Shown here in pieces: positions 1 through 8,808 of a stretch of DNA of 64,000 bases. Each line of letters starts with the position of its first letter. Position 1 is the first letter of the stretch. The translations under genes were made by a program, and so were the position numbers. This stretch comes from Bisporella sp. PMI_857 (taxonomy: Eukaryota > Ascomycota > Leotiomycetes > Helotiales > Helotiaceae), in the NCBI GenBank assembly GCA_021307315.1, contig JAJSPD010000029.1, positions 1-64,000 on the forward strand, read 5' to 3'. A model generated the notes under the pieces. The model worked only from the letters and a program-made list of their open reading frames with translations, ran no database searches and was not told where the DNA came from.

Positions 1-111
1 GGCTACAAATATCGGAAAGCTAACCCTAGGCACTGTTTGGCAGTTCTGTAGTATAAGCACTGATTCAAATACTGTACAAGAACGCATCCCTTACATCAAG
101 CGCCTAAATGT

Positions 112-1476
112 TTATTTTCGCCTCTTATTGCAAAAATTTGTTCGCCGACTACGGCTGCTGTCCTGTGCTCCATCGGCTCCCTTCCGAGGCGTCTCTGGTG
201 TCTGCAGTCCAATGGAAGTGATAGCATCACCATGCTGCTTGAACAATTCCTTGGACTGTTGCAATCTGGGGACTTGCTCAGCAGTTTTTGCAGTATTCAA
301 CTGCTCGTTTGTCGACAACTCGCTGCATGTCTGTAGTTCGGCATATGGTTGGGGATATGGTGAATACTGACTACGTTCCTCATTTGAGCTACTTCTCCGG
401 CTTGATTTTCTTGTATGGGATATTTTCTTTGTCTTTGGCACAATTGAAGCCAACTTCTGGGGGTCTGTTCCTTGTGAGCTTTGCGAGGCACTAAGTCCTG
501 CAATCCCCCCTGGCGTAGATGAAGTAATATTCTGAAATGTAGATTGAATAAGTTCAATGTTTTCTTGAAACTTGGTGAGAGGAGAGGCGGAGCCTTCTTC
601 GAGGGAGGTGGCTGGTGGCGTCATTGGAGATACCTGCACATGGCGGTTTGAATCTGGCTGGAGATATTTGTCCAACATTATAGGCATCTGAGTTTTGTCG
701 TTCTCGTATGATAGAGTCGCAGATTCCTCAGCTACAGAAGGCACATTATAATGAAGTAGGGCTTCTTCCGGCTGCAGACGAGCCTCAACATCTGCCAACG
801 ATGACCCAGATGGCTCGCCATCAGAAAGAACAACTCTATAGAGAAGCCCCTCTTTAATACCCTTATCAAAAGATATGAGGACCCTGGACTTGTCCATGGG
901 GTCCTTCCTATTATCTCCACGGACTTCGTCTGTCCTTTCTGCGCCCGTTCTCCTCCCAAATAAAATCTTAAAATTTCCCTTCTCTGAGATTAGGAATGTA
1001 GTTCGCTGACCGTATCTGCCTAGCTTCGGACTAGACCAAGTAGTAACAACGTATGAGGCATTCGACGAGTCGAGTTTGCTGCTGGACAACTCAAGTCTAT
1101 TCGCAAAGTACAAGGACATGTAGTCGTTGAGACTAGACGAATTGTAGAGGGCCATGATCGTAAGAAGTTTACCGTGACGATCTGCTATGGTAATCGGAAA
1201 TGTATAAGATTCCTGTTGAACAATCAGTCTCCAAATCATGCTAGAGAAACCCAAGTTGGCAATACGCACATCTTCTTGGTTTGAGATGCTAGTCAAGCGT
1301 TGAGAAGGAGATGGTGGTGCTTCTCTCGCTGATTCTATTGATGCTTCCGCCGCAGGTTGTGGTGATGTTCTGTTCGAAGAATCGCTCGAGCCGCGTGATG
1401 GCACAATGACCTCCGAGGCAGGCGGCCCCGGCCATCGCAGGTAACCTCTCAATTGTTTAAGGGCAGCAAATAACAT
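112..1476 (-). CDS. Uncharacterised serine-rich protein, single exon, 454 aa
   Basis: This is one open frame from an ATG at 1474-1476 to a TAA at 112-114. I do not recognise the product. Residues 1-70 and about 220-454 are low complexity, rich in Ser, Thr, Gln and Glu. The middle (about 75-220) looks like one folded beta-rich domain that begins near the motif LGFSSMIWRL and contains alternating hydrophobic strands. The C-terminus is basic (RSRRTNFCNKRRK), with a further KKISHTRKSSRRSS patch, so nuclear location is plausible. There is no signal peptide or membrane segment. The 3' end lies close to the window start and the upstream side is a long gene-free stretch leading to the retrotransposon. 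Introns cannot be excluded. The reading frame itself is well supported by length and composition. Confidence 0.6.
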   Translation of the reverse strand: MLFAALKQLRGYLRWPGPPASEVIVPSRGSSDSSNRTSPQPAAEASIESAREAPPSPSQRLTSISNQEDVRIANLGFSSMIWRLIVQQESYTFPITIADRHGKLLTIMALYNSSSLNDYMSLYFANRLELSSSKLDSSNASYVVTTWSSPKLGRYGQRTTFLISEKGNFKILFGRRTGAERTDEVRGDNRKDPMDKSRVLISFDKGIKEGLLYRVVLSDGEPSGSSLADVEARLQPEEALLHYNVPSVAEESATLSYENDKTQMPIMLDKYLQPDSNRHVQVSPMTPPATSLEEGSASPLTKFQENIELIQSTFQNITSSTPGGIAGLSASQSSQGTDPQKLASIVPKTKKISHTRKSSRRSSSNEERSQYSPYPQPYAELQTCSELSTNEQLNTAKTAEQVPRLQQSKELFKQHGDAITSIGLQTPETPRKGADGAQDSSRSRRTNFCNKRRK

Positions 1477-2435
1477 TTGGACGCAGTTGTTACGCTGAGG
1501 CCAGAAGCAGAGCTTCTTCTTTGTTGATCGGTTGAGGAATTGAAGTTGTGTTCGGGTTCGAGGCTATTTCGTTCGGGTGGGCACGGACCACCCAAGAAAT
1601 TTGGAGCTAAATTTTAAGCAAACAACGTTAGCGTTGGCTTTTATTTGGGGGCTTAGGATTGTTATAGATATATATTCGATCTTCTGACAGCCAGCCTTGT
1701 ACAATCATAGGCAGCAGATACAGTGCATGGTCTGTCTGTTACAAACCACTCGACAGGGATGCGTGTTGTGGCGCTGAATTCATGCGACGGCGAAAGCCAG
1801 CAACCTAGTACATATTTGGTCTAGGATCCCACTGCTCTTGGCTATATATGTGGTGTGGATCCTTGTTTCACTCAGGCGGGGATCAGTGATTCATCAGTTT
1901 TTCAGCGATTTGTCAGATTTGCATTTGTATGAGTATAAATGCTTGCAAAAATAGTTTATAAAATCTCAAACACTAGTGCATCTAACAGTCCGGAATCCAT
2001 GCATTTATTAGGTTATATGGTAAAAGTTAAAAACTATTTGGTATAGTCTGACGTATTGCTGGTTCCCACATGAGTGGAGCGAGGGTTAGCGCTCAGCGCT
2101 GGCACAGACCACGATATATTTTTTATTTGTATTAACCTGTGTTGACCTAGCATGTTGATATATACGCATATCCAGGCGTGCAGGACTGAAAGTACGCGCT
2201 TGAGGAAAAAAGGCTTGGTGGACATGGGTTAATCCTTTTTTGCACCCTACAGTAGGGTGCGATAGTCTGCACCACCCCCCTTGTAGGCCAAGATCTACTT
2301 TACTACTTTGATTACTTCTACACCGCCGCTTTTTTAAATCTTTCTTTCTAAATATACAATACATTTATTATATTTAGTACAAAAGTTTTGACTACAAGCA
2401 TTTTTACGGATATATAAGTATATATGCAAACTAGT
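1477..2435. other. Gene-free, AT-rich stretch between the serine-rich gene and the retrotransposon
   Basis: No convincing coding frame was found on either strand. The first 150 bases are presumably promoter and leader of the upstream minus-strand gene. From about 2040 onward the sequence is dotted with short palindromes, including one with 9-bp arms at 2242-2260, and looks like the remains of an older repeat rather than a gene. Confidence 0.5.
2242..2260. repeat. Perfect 9-bp inverted repeat with 1-nt spacer
   Basis: The arms GCACCCTAC and GTAGGGTGC are separated by a single A. A near copy of the left arm and centre (GCACCCTAAGTAGG) lies at 8539-8552, just beyond the other side of the retrotransposon. 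The role is unknown; a hairpin or a relic of an old transposon end are both possible. Confidence 0.5.
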
Positions 2436-2638
2436 TGTCACGGCACGTAGGATTGGAGCAACGGCTCAAAGTAATACGGGTAAGAATCGAGAATAATAGA
2501 ACTACAGAACTATGGAAGTAGAAAGGGAAGCCTATATACAGGAGTTCGGATCACGTGACGTGCTACGCGAGTGTCCCCACGGGTGCCTTACAGGCCGTCA
2601 GGCCTTATAGAAGCCGTAGGCGCGCCAGCGCCGTGACA
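2436..2638 (-). repeat. 3' long terminal repeat, 203 bp
   Basis: It begins TGTCACGGC and ends GCCGTGACA, so the termini form a perfect 9-bp inverted repeat with canonical TG...CA ends. It is identical to the copy at 8318-8520. On the element's own strand it lies directly after the pol stop codon. It contains TCACGTGACGTG (from 2551), an E-box overlapping a CRE-like site, and a TATATA motif. Confidence 0.95.
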
Positions 2639-5600
2639 TCACCCCCCCCTTCCGAAAAAGCTTGCCCTCAAGCTTTCTGATGCTTCCGAATCGCCCTCTA
2701 GCTCATCGTAGTCGTCTTTGCCCTGTTCCCATTCCTTGATCCATTTCGGTAAGTTTGCCGGCGGTCCTCTGAGCGTAGGGTTGTGTAGGTGGAAGTCCCT
2801 GAGCTTGTGTGGGCTATACTTGAAATTGGAGGCTGGATACCATTCGGGATCGATATCGTAACCTACCCATTTTGCTCTGTACTGTAGCCGTCGATTACGG
2901 ACCCGAACAGCTAGAATTTCTTCTACTTCCCACTCTTCGTCCTCCGTAACCTGTATAGGTGGTTCTGGAACAGGTAATTGGCCTGGTAACGGGTCCATTG
3001 CAGCTTTGCGGAGCAGCTGTGGTGCAAACACGGGGTGTATTCTCAAATTGTCAGGCAGTTGCAGCCGGTAAGAGTTCCCTTCTTGAGCTAGAATTTTGTA
3101 AGGGCCAGCGTTCTGAATGTCGAGCTTTTTACTAGGCCTGTCGGTTTTCCAGTTCCTTGTCGACACGTATACCCAGTCGTTTACACCGAAGTTAATATCT
3201 CTGCGGTGCTTATTTACGGATGCTTCCATTCGTTCTTGAGCTTTGCGGAGCAAGCTACGAGCAGTGTCCCAAGTAAAGTGCATTCTTTTAGCGAAAGCGG
3301 TTGCTTCTTCTACGCTTAGCTTTTCTCTGGCTGTTAAAGGCTCTTTCGGCCTGTTCCAATCATAGGACGTAGTTGGCGCATAGCCGTTGAGCACTTCGAA
3401 CGGGGACAGCATACCTAAGCTTTCATGGGGTAAAGTCAGCTGCGCGTAGTCCATTAAAGCTACTAGGCTCGACCAGTTGTCTTGATAATAATTTATAAAA
3501 GGCCGAAGCCTTTGATCAAGGTACTGGTTCATGATTTCTGTCTGCCCGTCAGTTTGAGGGTGGAAAGCTGTCGAAAGCTTAAGTTTCACTCCGAGAATTC
3601 GGCAAAGCTCGTGCCAAAACGTTGAAATGAACTGGGGACCTCTGTCTGATACAATAGTAGTTGGTGCTCCTCGTGACCTGTAAACGTGATCGATAAACAG
3701 CTGTGCCATGTCTTTTGCGGTTGTCGTTTTGTAACATGGCATCGTTACGGACTGTTTACTGAATCTGTCTATTACTACTAGAACCGAATCGTAGCCGTAA
3801 CGATCCGTCGGGTACGATTTGAAGTCCATGGCCACGTGTTGCCATGGCCTTTCCGGAACTGGCAAAGGTTGTAGCTTGCCCGGAGCTTTGTCTCTGAATA
3901 CTGTAGCGCGTCTGCACTCTCTACAGTTGTTCATGTATCGTTCTACGTCGGTGCGTAAGCTTTTCCACCAGTATCGTCTAGCTATTACAGCCACAGTCTT
4001 GGTTCGGCCAGGGTGTGCTGCCGACACTTGAGCGTGAGCTTCCTGAATTAACTCCGTGCGGAGATTGTCGATAGGAGGGACTACTAGTCGGCCTTGCCAC
4101 AGCAATAACCCGTTGCTTACAGCCCAGTTTTGTTCTCCGTTCGCTGCTCGCTGACGGTCTGTTGCTAGCTCTGGAGAGCTGCGATTAGCAGCTACAATTC
4201 GATCTGCGAGCACCCATGGGGATAGAGTTTCTGACAAAGTCGTTGCTTGTCCGCTTGTCGGCTTTTCTATTGGTGCGAGTGTGTGCTGCGTATCATTTAG
4301 CAGCTCTGCGCGGATACGGGGGTCGACCTGGTCATCTGTAAGAAACTGTTGCGTGCGATGACGTTTTTTCGTGGCTTGTAGATCTTCCGTATCCTGATCT
4401 CTTCGTGTCAGCGCGTCTGCTTTCTCATTCTTGCGGCCCGGTCGATATGTAATTGTAAAGAAGAATTCGGATAATGCTTCAGCCCACCTAGCCTGGCGGC
4501 CGTTGAGCTCCTTAGAGGTCATAAAATACTCCAGTGCTTTGTGATCAGTAACTACTTTGACTTTGTGGTCGGTTCGTGCTAAATCAGCTCTCCATTGTTC
4601 GAAAGAGCGAACTATAGCTAGCATTTCTTTGTCGTGTATCTGGTAGTTAAGCTCTGCAGGAGTCAAGGTTTTTGAGAAATAGCCTACAGGTTGCCATAAA
4701 GCGTTTTCGTCGTCTGTAGCTCTTTGAGACAATACTCCCGCAATCACCCCGTCAGAAGCGTCTGTTTCCAGCAAAACCTCTTTTTGCGGGTCGTAATGGG
4801 TCAGTACCGGGGCCGTAACCAGCGCTTGCTTCAGCTGCTCGAACGATGCGTGACACTCGTCATTGAAGTCGAATGGAACGTCCTTGCCTGTCAAGTGGTT
4901 CAACGGGCGGGCAATAGCTCCGTAGTCCTTAATGAATCGTCGGTAAAAATTGCAAAAGCCGAGAAATGACTGTATGCCGCGTACAGATGTAGGGGGCTTC
5001 CAGTCAGTAACAATTTGTACTTTCTCTGGGTCTACTTCGATACCGTTAGTAGTCACAATGAACCCTAAGTACTTGGTTCGGGTGACGTTGAATTCGGTTT
5101 TCTTGATATCTACTTGCAGTCCAGCTTCACGAAGTCGTAGTAGCACTTTGCGGACGTGCTCCGTATGCTCTAGCTCGTTCTCTGAATATATCAAAATGTC
5201 ATCTAAGTAAGCGGTGCAAAAATCATCGAGGTAATCGAACAATACTTCGTTCATGTAGCGCTGATAAGTTGCAGGGCCGTTGGTCAAGCCGAAAGGTAGC
5301 ACTTTGCATTTGTACGTTCCGTAACGAGTACGGAATGTAGTCAGTTCTTCAGAATCGGGGTGTATCCGTATTCTGTAGAACGCTTGTCGTATGTCTAGCT
5401 TGGTGAATACTTTGGCTTTCGTGAGTCGAGACAGAGTTTCGTCAATAAGCGGAAGAGGGTACTGATCTTTACGGGTGATACTGTTGAGTTTGCGATAGTC
5501 GATACACAGCCGTAAGCTTCCGTTAGGTTTTCGTACAAACAGCACTGGCGCTGCAAATGGAGCTTGGCTAGGAGCGATGAAGCCTTTATCCAAGTTGTCT

Positions 5601-6883
5601 ATAATATAATCCTTCAGCGTTTGCAGCTCCTCTGTCGTCAGTCGGATCAGCGGGCTATGCCGAAGAGTATTTTCACCCGTAAGTTCGATTTTGTGATCTA
5701 CAGCAGTTCGGTGCGGAGGTAACTTATCTGATGCCTTTTTCGAGAATATATCTTTCAAGTCCTGATATTCGCTCAGCACTAGATCTTCTACCAACCGCTC
5801 GTCTTCGTCATAGTCTATGTTGCATAGGCCTACCTGTTCCGACGCTCGACGCTCTTCCAGCAGCCTATCCAGCTCGTACAAGCTAACTGCGAACACCTCG
5901 TTGTCCTTCCGCTTGAGATTTAGCGTGAATGCGGAAGCGCTAATTACAGCAATGTCGAAGCCGAGAGTGCTTGCTGTGACTTTGCGGATCTTGTTGACTA
6001 TTTTGCGGGTAGCTTTTGTCAAACGTGGCTTGACTACGCCCGCAAGCTGTTCTTCCATCTTTTGCAAGTTGTCTTTCATGTGATGGTTGTAATCCGTTTT
6101 GCCTGCATACCAGAAACGGTTCTTTGCCGGCTTAGCTGCGACAACAAGCTCAGCCACCTCCTCGACAGCTGACTTAGAGGTAGCTGTAGATTCCACGTCG
6201 ATCCTGGACGCGTCAGTCGTTGAAAAAGATAGTGAAAAAGACGCTTCTTGACGCGGGAGAATAGTGTAAACAGGAACAGAAACAGTTCTGTTGAACGCTT
6301 CATCCCTTCTGTTCATATCTTCTTGAGCCGCGTGATCGACAGGAGCTTCTTCCAGCATGTCCTTGGAATACAAAATAGAACGGTCAAACGTTACGGTTCG
6401 TGGTAAAGCCGTAGGCCATACCAGCTTGCGTTTGCGAACCGCAAGAGCTATATCCATTTCTGCCATCCACTTTCTACCTACGATCACTTCATGGTGCCCT
6501 AAGTCGGTGATCAAAAATATTGAGTCAGTGAACCTTCTCCCATCGATCTCTAGCGTAGTAACTAAAGCCTGAGAGATTACGGCTCCTTCTTTGTCATTAA
6601 AACCAGTTACAGGTACTGGGTTGGCCAGTTGTTGTACGGTACAACCAAAACGTTTTTTCAACAGGTCGGCTAAAGCCGTGTCGATAAAAAGCCATCCGTT
6701 CGCTCCAGTATCAAGAAGAGCCACAGTGTTATAAGCAAATCCATTCTTAACTAACGTACATGCTTTGTTCAGTGGCGGCCCGCCGATCAACTTTCTCAAG
6801 TCTATTCCTTTGGAGTTGACTTGCTTTCTCCGCCCTAGGTAGGAGACTTTGCCTAGGGTGATTCGTTTCCCTGATCTTCCGAG
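2639..6883 (-). CDS. pol: Retrotransposon Pol polyprotein: protease, RT, RNase H, integrase, chromodomain
   Basis: The open frame of 1414 codons is uninterrupted. The first codon usable by an initiator-like TTG is at 6799, and there is no ATG before the protease, so expression by fusion to Gag is expected. Counting from 6799: protease LLDTGA at about 28-33; reverse transcriptase with YLDD at 531-534; RNase H with ETDASDG; integrase with an HHCC zinc module (HPGRTKT...CRECRR), a D,D,E core (MDFKSYP, VSDRGPQF, GQTEIMN) and a chromodomain at about 1289-1340 (EWEVEEILAV...KWVGY). Chromodomains on integrases are known to direct insertion to marked chromatin. The last codons are supplied by the polypurine tract and the TGA (2639-2641) abuts the LTR. 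Confidence 0.95.
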   Translation of the reverse strand, partial: LGRSGKRITLGKVSYLGRRKQVNSKGIDLRKLIGGPPLNKACTLVKNGFAYNTVALLDTGANGWLFIDTALADLLKKRFGCTVQQLANPVPVTGFNDKEGAVISQALVTTLEIDGRRFTDSIFLITDLGHHEVIVGRKWMAEMDIALAVRKRKLVWPTALPRTVTFDRSILYSKDMLEEAPVDHAAQEDMNRRDEAFNRTVSVPVYTILPRQEASFSLSFSTTDASRIDVESTATSKSAVEEVAELVVAAKPAKNRFWYAGKTDYNHHMKDNLQKMEEQLAGVVKPRLTKATRKIVNKIRKVTASTLGFDIAVISASAFTLNLKRKDNEVFAVSLYELDRLLEERRASEQVGLCNIDYDEDERLVEDLVLSEYQDLKDIFSKKASDKLPPHRTAVDHKIELTGENTLRHSPLIRLTTEELQTLKDYIIDNLDKGFIAPSQAPFAAPVLFVRKPNGSLRLCIDYRKLNSITRKDQYPLPLIDETLSRLTKAKVFTKLDIRQAFYRIRIHPDSEELTTFRTRYGTYKCKVLPFGLTNGPATYQRYMNEVLFDYLDDFCTAYLDDILIYSENELEHTEHVRKVLLRLREAGLQVDIKKTEFNVTRTKYLGFIVTTNGIEVDPEKVQIVTDWKPPTSVRGIQSFLGFCNFYRRFIKDYGAIARPLNHLTGKDVPFDFNDECHASFEQLKQALVTAPVLTHYDPQKEVLLETDASDGVIAGVLSQRATDDENALWQPVGYFSKTLTPAELNYQIHDKEMLAIVRSFEQWRADLARTDHKVKVVTDHKALEYFMTSKELNGRQARWAEALSEFFFTITYRPGRKNEKADALTRRDQDTEDLQATKKRHRTQQFLTDDQVDPRIRAELLNDTQHTLAPIEKPTSGQATTLSETLSPWVLADRIVAANRSSPELATDRQRAANGEQNWAVSNGLLLWQGRLVVPPIDNLRTELIQEAHAQVSAAHPGRTKTVAVIARRYWWKSLRTDVERYMNNCRECRRATVFRDKAPGKLQPLPVPERPWQHVAMDFKSYPTDRYGYDSVLVVIDRFSKQSVTMPCYKTTTAKDMAQLFIDHVYRSRGAPTTIVSDRGPQFISTFWHELCRILGVKLKLSTAFHPQTDGQTEIMNQYLDQRLRPFINYYQDNWSSLVALMDYAQLTLPHESLGMLSPFEVLNGYAPTTSYDWNRPKEPLTAREKLSVEEATAFAKRMHFTWDTARSLLRKAQERMEASVNKHRRDINFGVNDWVYVSTRNWKTDRPSKKLDIQNAGPYKILAQEGNSYRLQLPDNLRIHPVFAPQLLRKAAMDPLPGQLPVPEPPIQVTEDEEWEVEEILAVRVRNRRLQYRAKWVGYDIDPEWYPASNFKYSPHKLRDFHLHNPTLRGPPANLPKWIKEWEQGKDDYDELEGDSEASESLRASFFGRGG
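2642..2653 (-). other. Polypurine tract for plus-strand priming
   Basis: On the minus strand GGAAGGGGGGGG is followed by only TGA before the 3' LTR. It is also translated as part of the last codons of pol (Gly-Arg-Gly-Gly end). Confidence 0.8.
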
Positions 6884-6938
6884 TCACTGACAAACTCTAC
6901 TGTCACCTTTTCTTCCGATACAGCTTCTAGGGTTTTTA
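6853..6938 (-). other. Gag-pol junction: acidic third frame and GGGAAAC slippery heptamer
   Basis: Three frames meet here. The gag frame ends at TAA 6936-6938. The frame at -1 to gag stays open to a TAG at 6853-6855 and encodes an acidic stretch (SEEKVTVEFVSDSED). The pol frame opens at 6883 after a TGA, so the last two overlap by 28 nt. Inside that overlap, at 6865-6871 on the minus strand, is GGGAAAC, in phase as G GGA AAC. This is a canonical -1 frameshift heptamer that would lead exactly into pol. No downstream pseudoknot was modelled. Confidence 0.55.
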
Positions 6939-8060
6939 CAGCGTTGGCCTGCGTGGTAACGGACACGAGGATGCGTAGTGACCTGGCTTGTTGCAGTTGT
7001 AGCATACCTCTTCAGATGCTGGGGCAGGTGTCTGGCTCTTGCGTGGCTGTATTGTAGGCGTGGTCCCCCGTAAAAGGGATCCTGACGTCGCTGCTGTTAC
7101 TGGGAGCTTCCCTGACGAGCTACGATTGGTCGTAGTTGGAGATGAATCACTCTCTGCTTCCGGGAAAGCTCTTCGCTTGCTCCTACGAGCCAAGCGCTTC
7201 TGAAGATGTGCTTGGTCCTGGTAGACGCCGTGAGCTCGATCGCTCAGCTCTTGGAAACTGTCGAGAGTAGCCTTTACGGGCATGAGGCTTGTTTGCAAAC
7301 TGACCGTAAGTTTCCGAAACAAGTCATTTTTCCAGTCTTCCTTAGGCACGTTACCTTTGCTTGCCAGCTGCAGAAACCTGGTGCGGAACGTTGCAAACGT
7401 TTCGCTTTCTTTCATCATTAGCTCATAGTAGGCGACCTTACTTTCGCTAACCTCGTTCGAGTCAACAAATAGCATGTCGAGGTGAGCTAGCATGTCATCC
7501 ACGGAGTCGAAAGGATCCGCGCTTTCTGATTCCATGCGTGTTTCCAGGTGTTGCTGTGCATCTCCACCAGTGCTAATAAACAGGTAATCCATACGGGTCT
7601 GTTCGTCAGAAAATTGGCTCCGAGAGTTCCGAAACTTAACTGAAAGCGCTATTTTCCAAGAACGGTATGTCGGGTCTACACCATCCGTAAGCTCTTTGAC
7701 GTCTTTGGTTCTTTTGAAACCGCCGTGCGTTGGAGCTTCTGAAAGCTGTTCCCGACTGCGCCTAGGGCGGTTGGCGTTAGGGCTGTCCCCTGTATCACTT
7801 GTTTGAGAGCGGTTTCGACTAGTGAACCTTCTTTCCAGGGCTGCCAATCTCCGTTCTTGAGCCCGAGCTTGCTCTCTTTGACTGTTCTCTAGTCGTTCTA
7901 TCAGTGCTATCAACGTTGCCTGACTGACAGTTGTAGGGTCCACTACTATGGTCTCTTGGGTATCAACTGGAGTATCCACAGTGCTTGGCGTTTCTGTCGG
8001 TTTTGCCTTTCCCTTGCCTTTTGCTCTGCTTACTCCATCTCTGGGAATAGCTTCAGCCAT
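6936..8060 (-). CDS. gag: Retrotransposon Gag-like protein with CCHC zinc knuckle, 374 aa
   Basis: The ATG at 8058-8060 lies in a good context (ACCATGGC), about 325 nt downstream of the inferred transcript start. The product has a Lys/Ala/Pro-rich N-terminus, a Gln/Arg-rich helix near residues 60-100, a helical capsid-like region and a CCHC zinc knuckle CYNCNKPGHYASSC at about 353-366, followed by a short tail and TAA at 6936-6938. The frame is open further upstream but only with non-ATG codons. A -1 frame that overlaps the 3' end continues as an acidic reading frame down to 6853, so this stop may reflect a one-base indel in this copy (see the following entry). Confidence 0.85.
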   Translation of the reverse strand: MAEAIPRDGVSRAKGKGKAKPTETPSTVDTPVDTQETIVVDPTTVSQATLIALIERLENSQREQARAQERRLAALERRFTSRNRSQTSDTGDSPNANRPRRSREQLSEAPTHGGFKRTKDVKELTDGVDPTYRSWKIALSVKFRNSRSQFSDEQTRMDYLFISTGGDAQQHLETRMESESADPFDSVDDMLAHLDMLFVDSNEVSESKVAYYELMMKESETFATFRTRFLQLASKGNVPKEDWKNDLFRKLTVSLQTSLMPVKATLDSFQELSDRAHGVYQDQAHLQKRLARRSKRRAFPEAESDSSPTTTNRSSSGKLPVTAATSGSLLRGTTPTIQPRKSQTPAPASEEVCYNCNKPGHYASSCPLPRRPTL

Positions 8061-8304
8061 GGTATCAGCAAAGCGAGTTAACAGTGACTGTTGTAGTAAT
8101 TGATAATAATACCGTAGCGGGGTTTCCGGGGCCGTACGGGCGCGTATGTACTTCTCGAGTATCGACGCTTGACTGTGTGATCTCTGTCTCACAAAGATCC
8201 TGAATCTTCAGCGCAATAAAGGCTGGAACTGAGTACGACGGGCGTGCAAGCCGTGTGTAAGGGTAAGGGTTATACTTCCGCAAGTAGAATTGTGATGTGA
8301 TGTG

Positions 8305-8315
8305 AGTTCTATTAT
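8305..8315 (-). other. Putative self-priming primer-binding site (11 nt)
   Basis: Two bases after the 5' LTR the minus strand reads ATAATAGAACT. This is the exact reverse complement of AGTTCTATTAT inside both LTRs (8375-8385 and 2493-2503), placed just after the TATA box. Neither flanking base pairs, so the match is exactly 11 nt. No TGG-type sequence complementary to a tRNA 3' end occurs at this position. Tf1 of fission yeast primes with the first 11 nt of its own mRNA; this site has the same geometry. Confidence 0.65.
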
Positions 8316-8317
8316 AA

Positions 8318-8520
8318 TGTCACGGCACGTAGGATTGGAGCAACGGCTCAAAGTAATACGGGTAAGAATCGAGAATAATAGAACTACAGAACTATGGAAG
8401 TAGAAAGGGAAGCCTATATACAGGAGTTCGGATCACGTGACGTGCTACGCGAGTGTCCCCACGGGTGCCTTACAGGCCGTCAGGCCTTATAGAAGCCGTA
8501 GGCGCGCCAGCGCCGTGACA
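8318..8520 (-). repeat. 5' long terminal repeat, 203 bp
   Basis: This is the upstream LTR for the minus-strand element and is identical to 2436-2638. U3 would be about 8520-8386 and R-U5 about 8385-8318, if the transcript starts where the self-priming complementarity begins (8385). It carries the element's promoter. Confidence 0.95.
8375..8439 (-). promoter_or_regulatory. LTR promoter: CACGTG box, TATA box and inferred transcription start
   Basis: Read on the minus strand, CACGTG (8434-8439) is followed by TGTATATAGG (about 8422-8413). About 30-36 nt further on comes AGTTCTATTAT (8385-8375), whose first base is a sensible start site. That 11-mer is also the exact complement of the sequence just downstream of the LTR. 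TATA spacing and complementarity point to the same start independently. Confidence 0.6.
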
Positions 8521-8808
8521 ATCCGGGACCCAGGCTACGCACCCTAAGTAGGTTGTTTTGGATAATGGACTCTACAAATTGTTGTGTAATGTAATAGGGT
8601 TAGGTTATGGCTCGGGAGAATAGTTTAAGCTTTCAAGAAAATAAGCGCAACATGTGGTTTCTGCCTTGAGCCTGACTATTTCTACTCGACGTTTGGAATT
8701 CTTTCTCACCGAGAACCTGACACGCCGATCATTGCTTTTCTGGTTTGGTTTTTAACTTCAACTTCCTCTCAAGGTCTTTTCGAAATCCTTTTGAAAGGGT
8801 TTTCCACG

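Larger units (their letters stand above)
2436..8520 (-). mobile_element. Complete Ty3/gypsy LTR retrotransposon with a chromodomain (chromovirus), about 6.1 kb
   Basis: The element runs on the minus strand: 5' LTR 8318-8520, leader, gag-like frame, pol frame, polypurine tract, 3' LTR 2436-2638. Pol domain order is protease, reverse transcriptase, RNase H, integrase, chromodomain, the Ty3/gypsy order. The C-terminal chromodomain places it among chromoviruses (the fungal MAGGY/Pyret/Tf1 side of the group). The two LTRs are identical over 203 bp by base-by-base reading, so the copy is very young or recently converted. No 5-bp target duplication is visible (CTAGT on the left, ATCCG on the right). 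Pol is open throughout, but the gag frame stops early relative to the likely frameshift site, so activity of this copy is uncertain. Confidence 0.95.

Noticed and set aside
8061..8192. Gag start at 8192
   Set aside because: The first codon there is GTG; the ATG at 8060 has a strong context and gives a normal Gag length.
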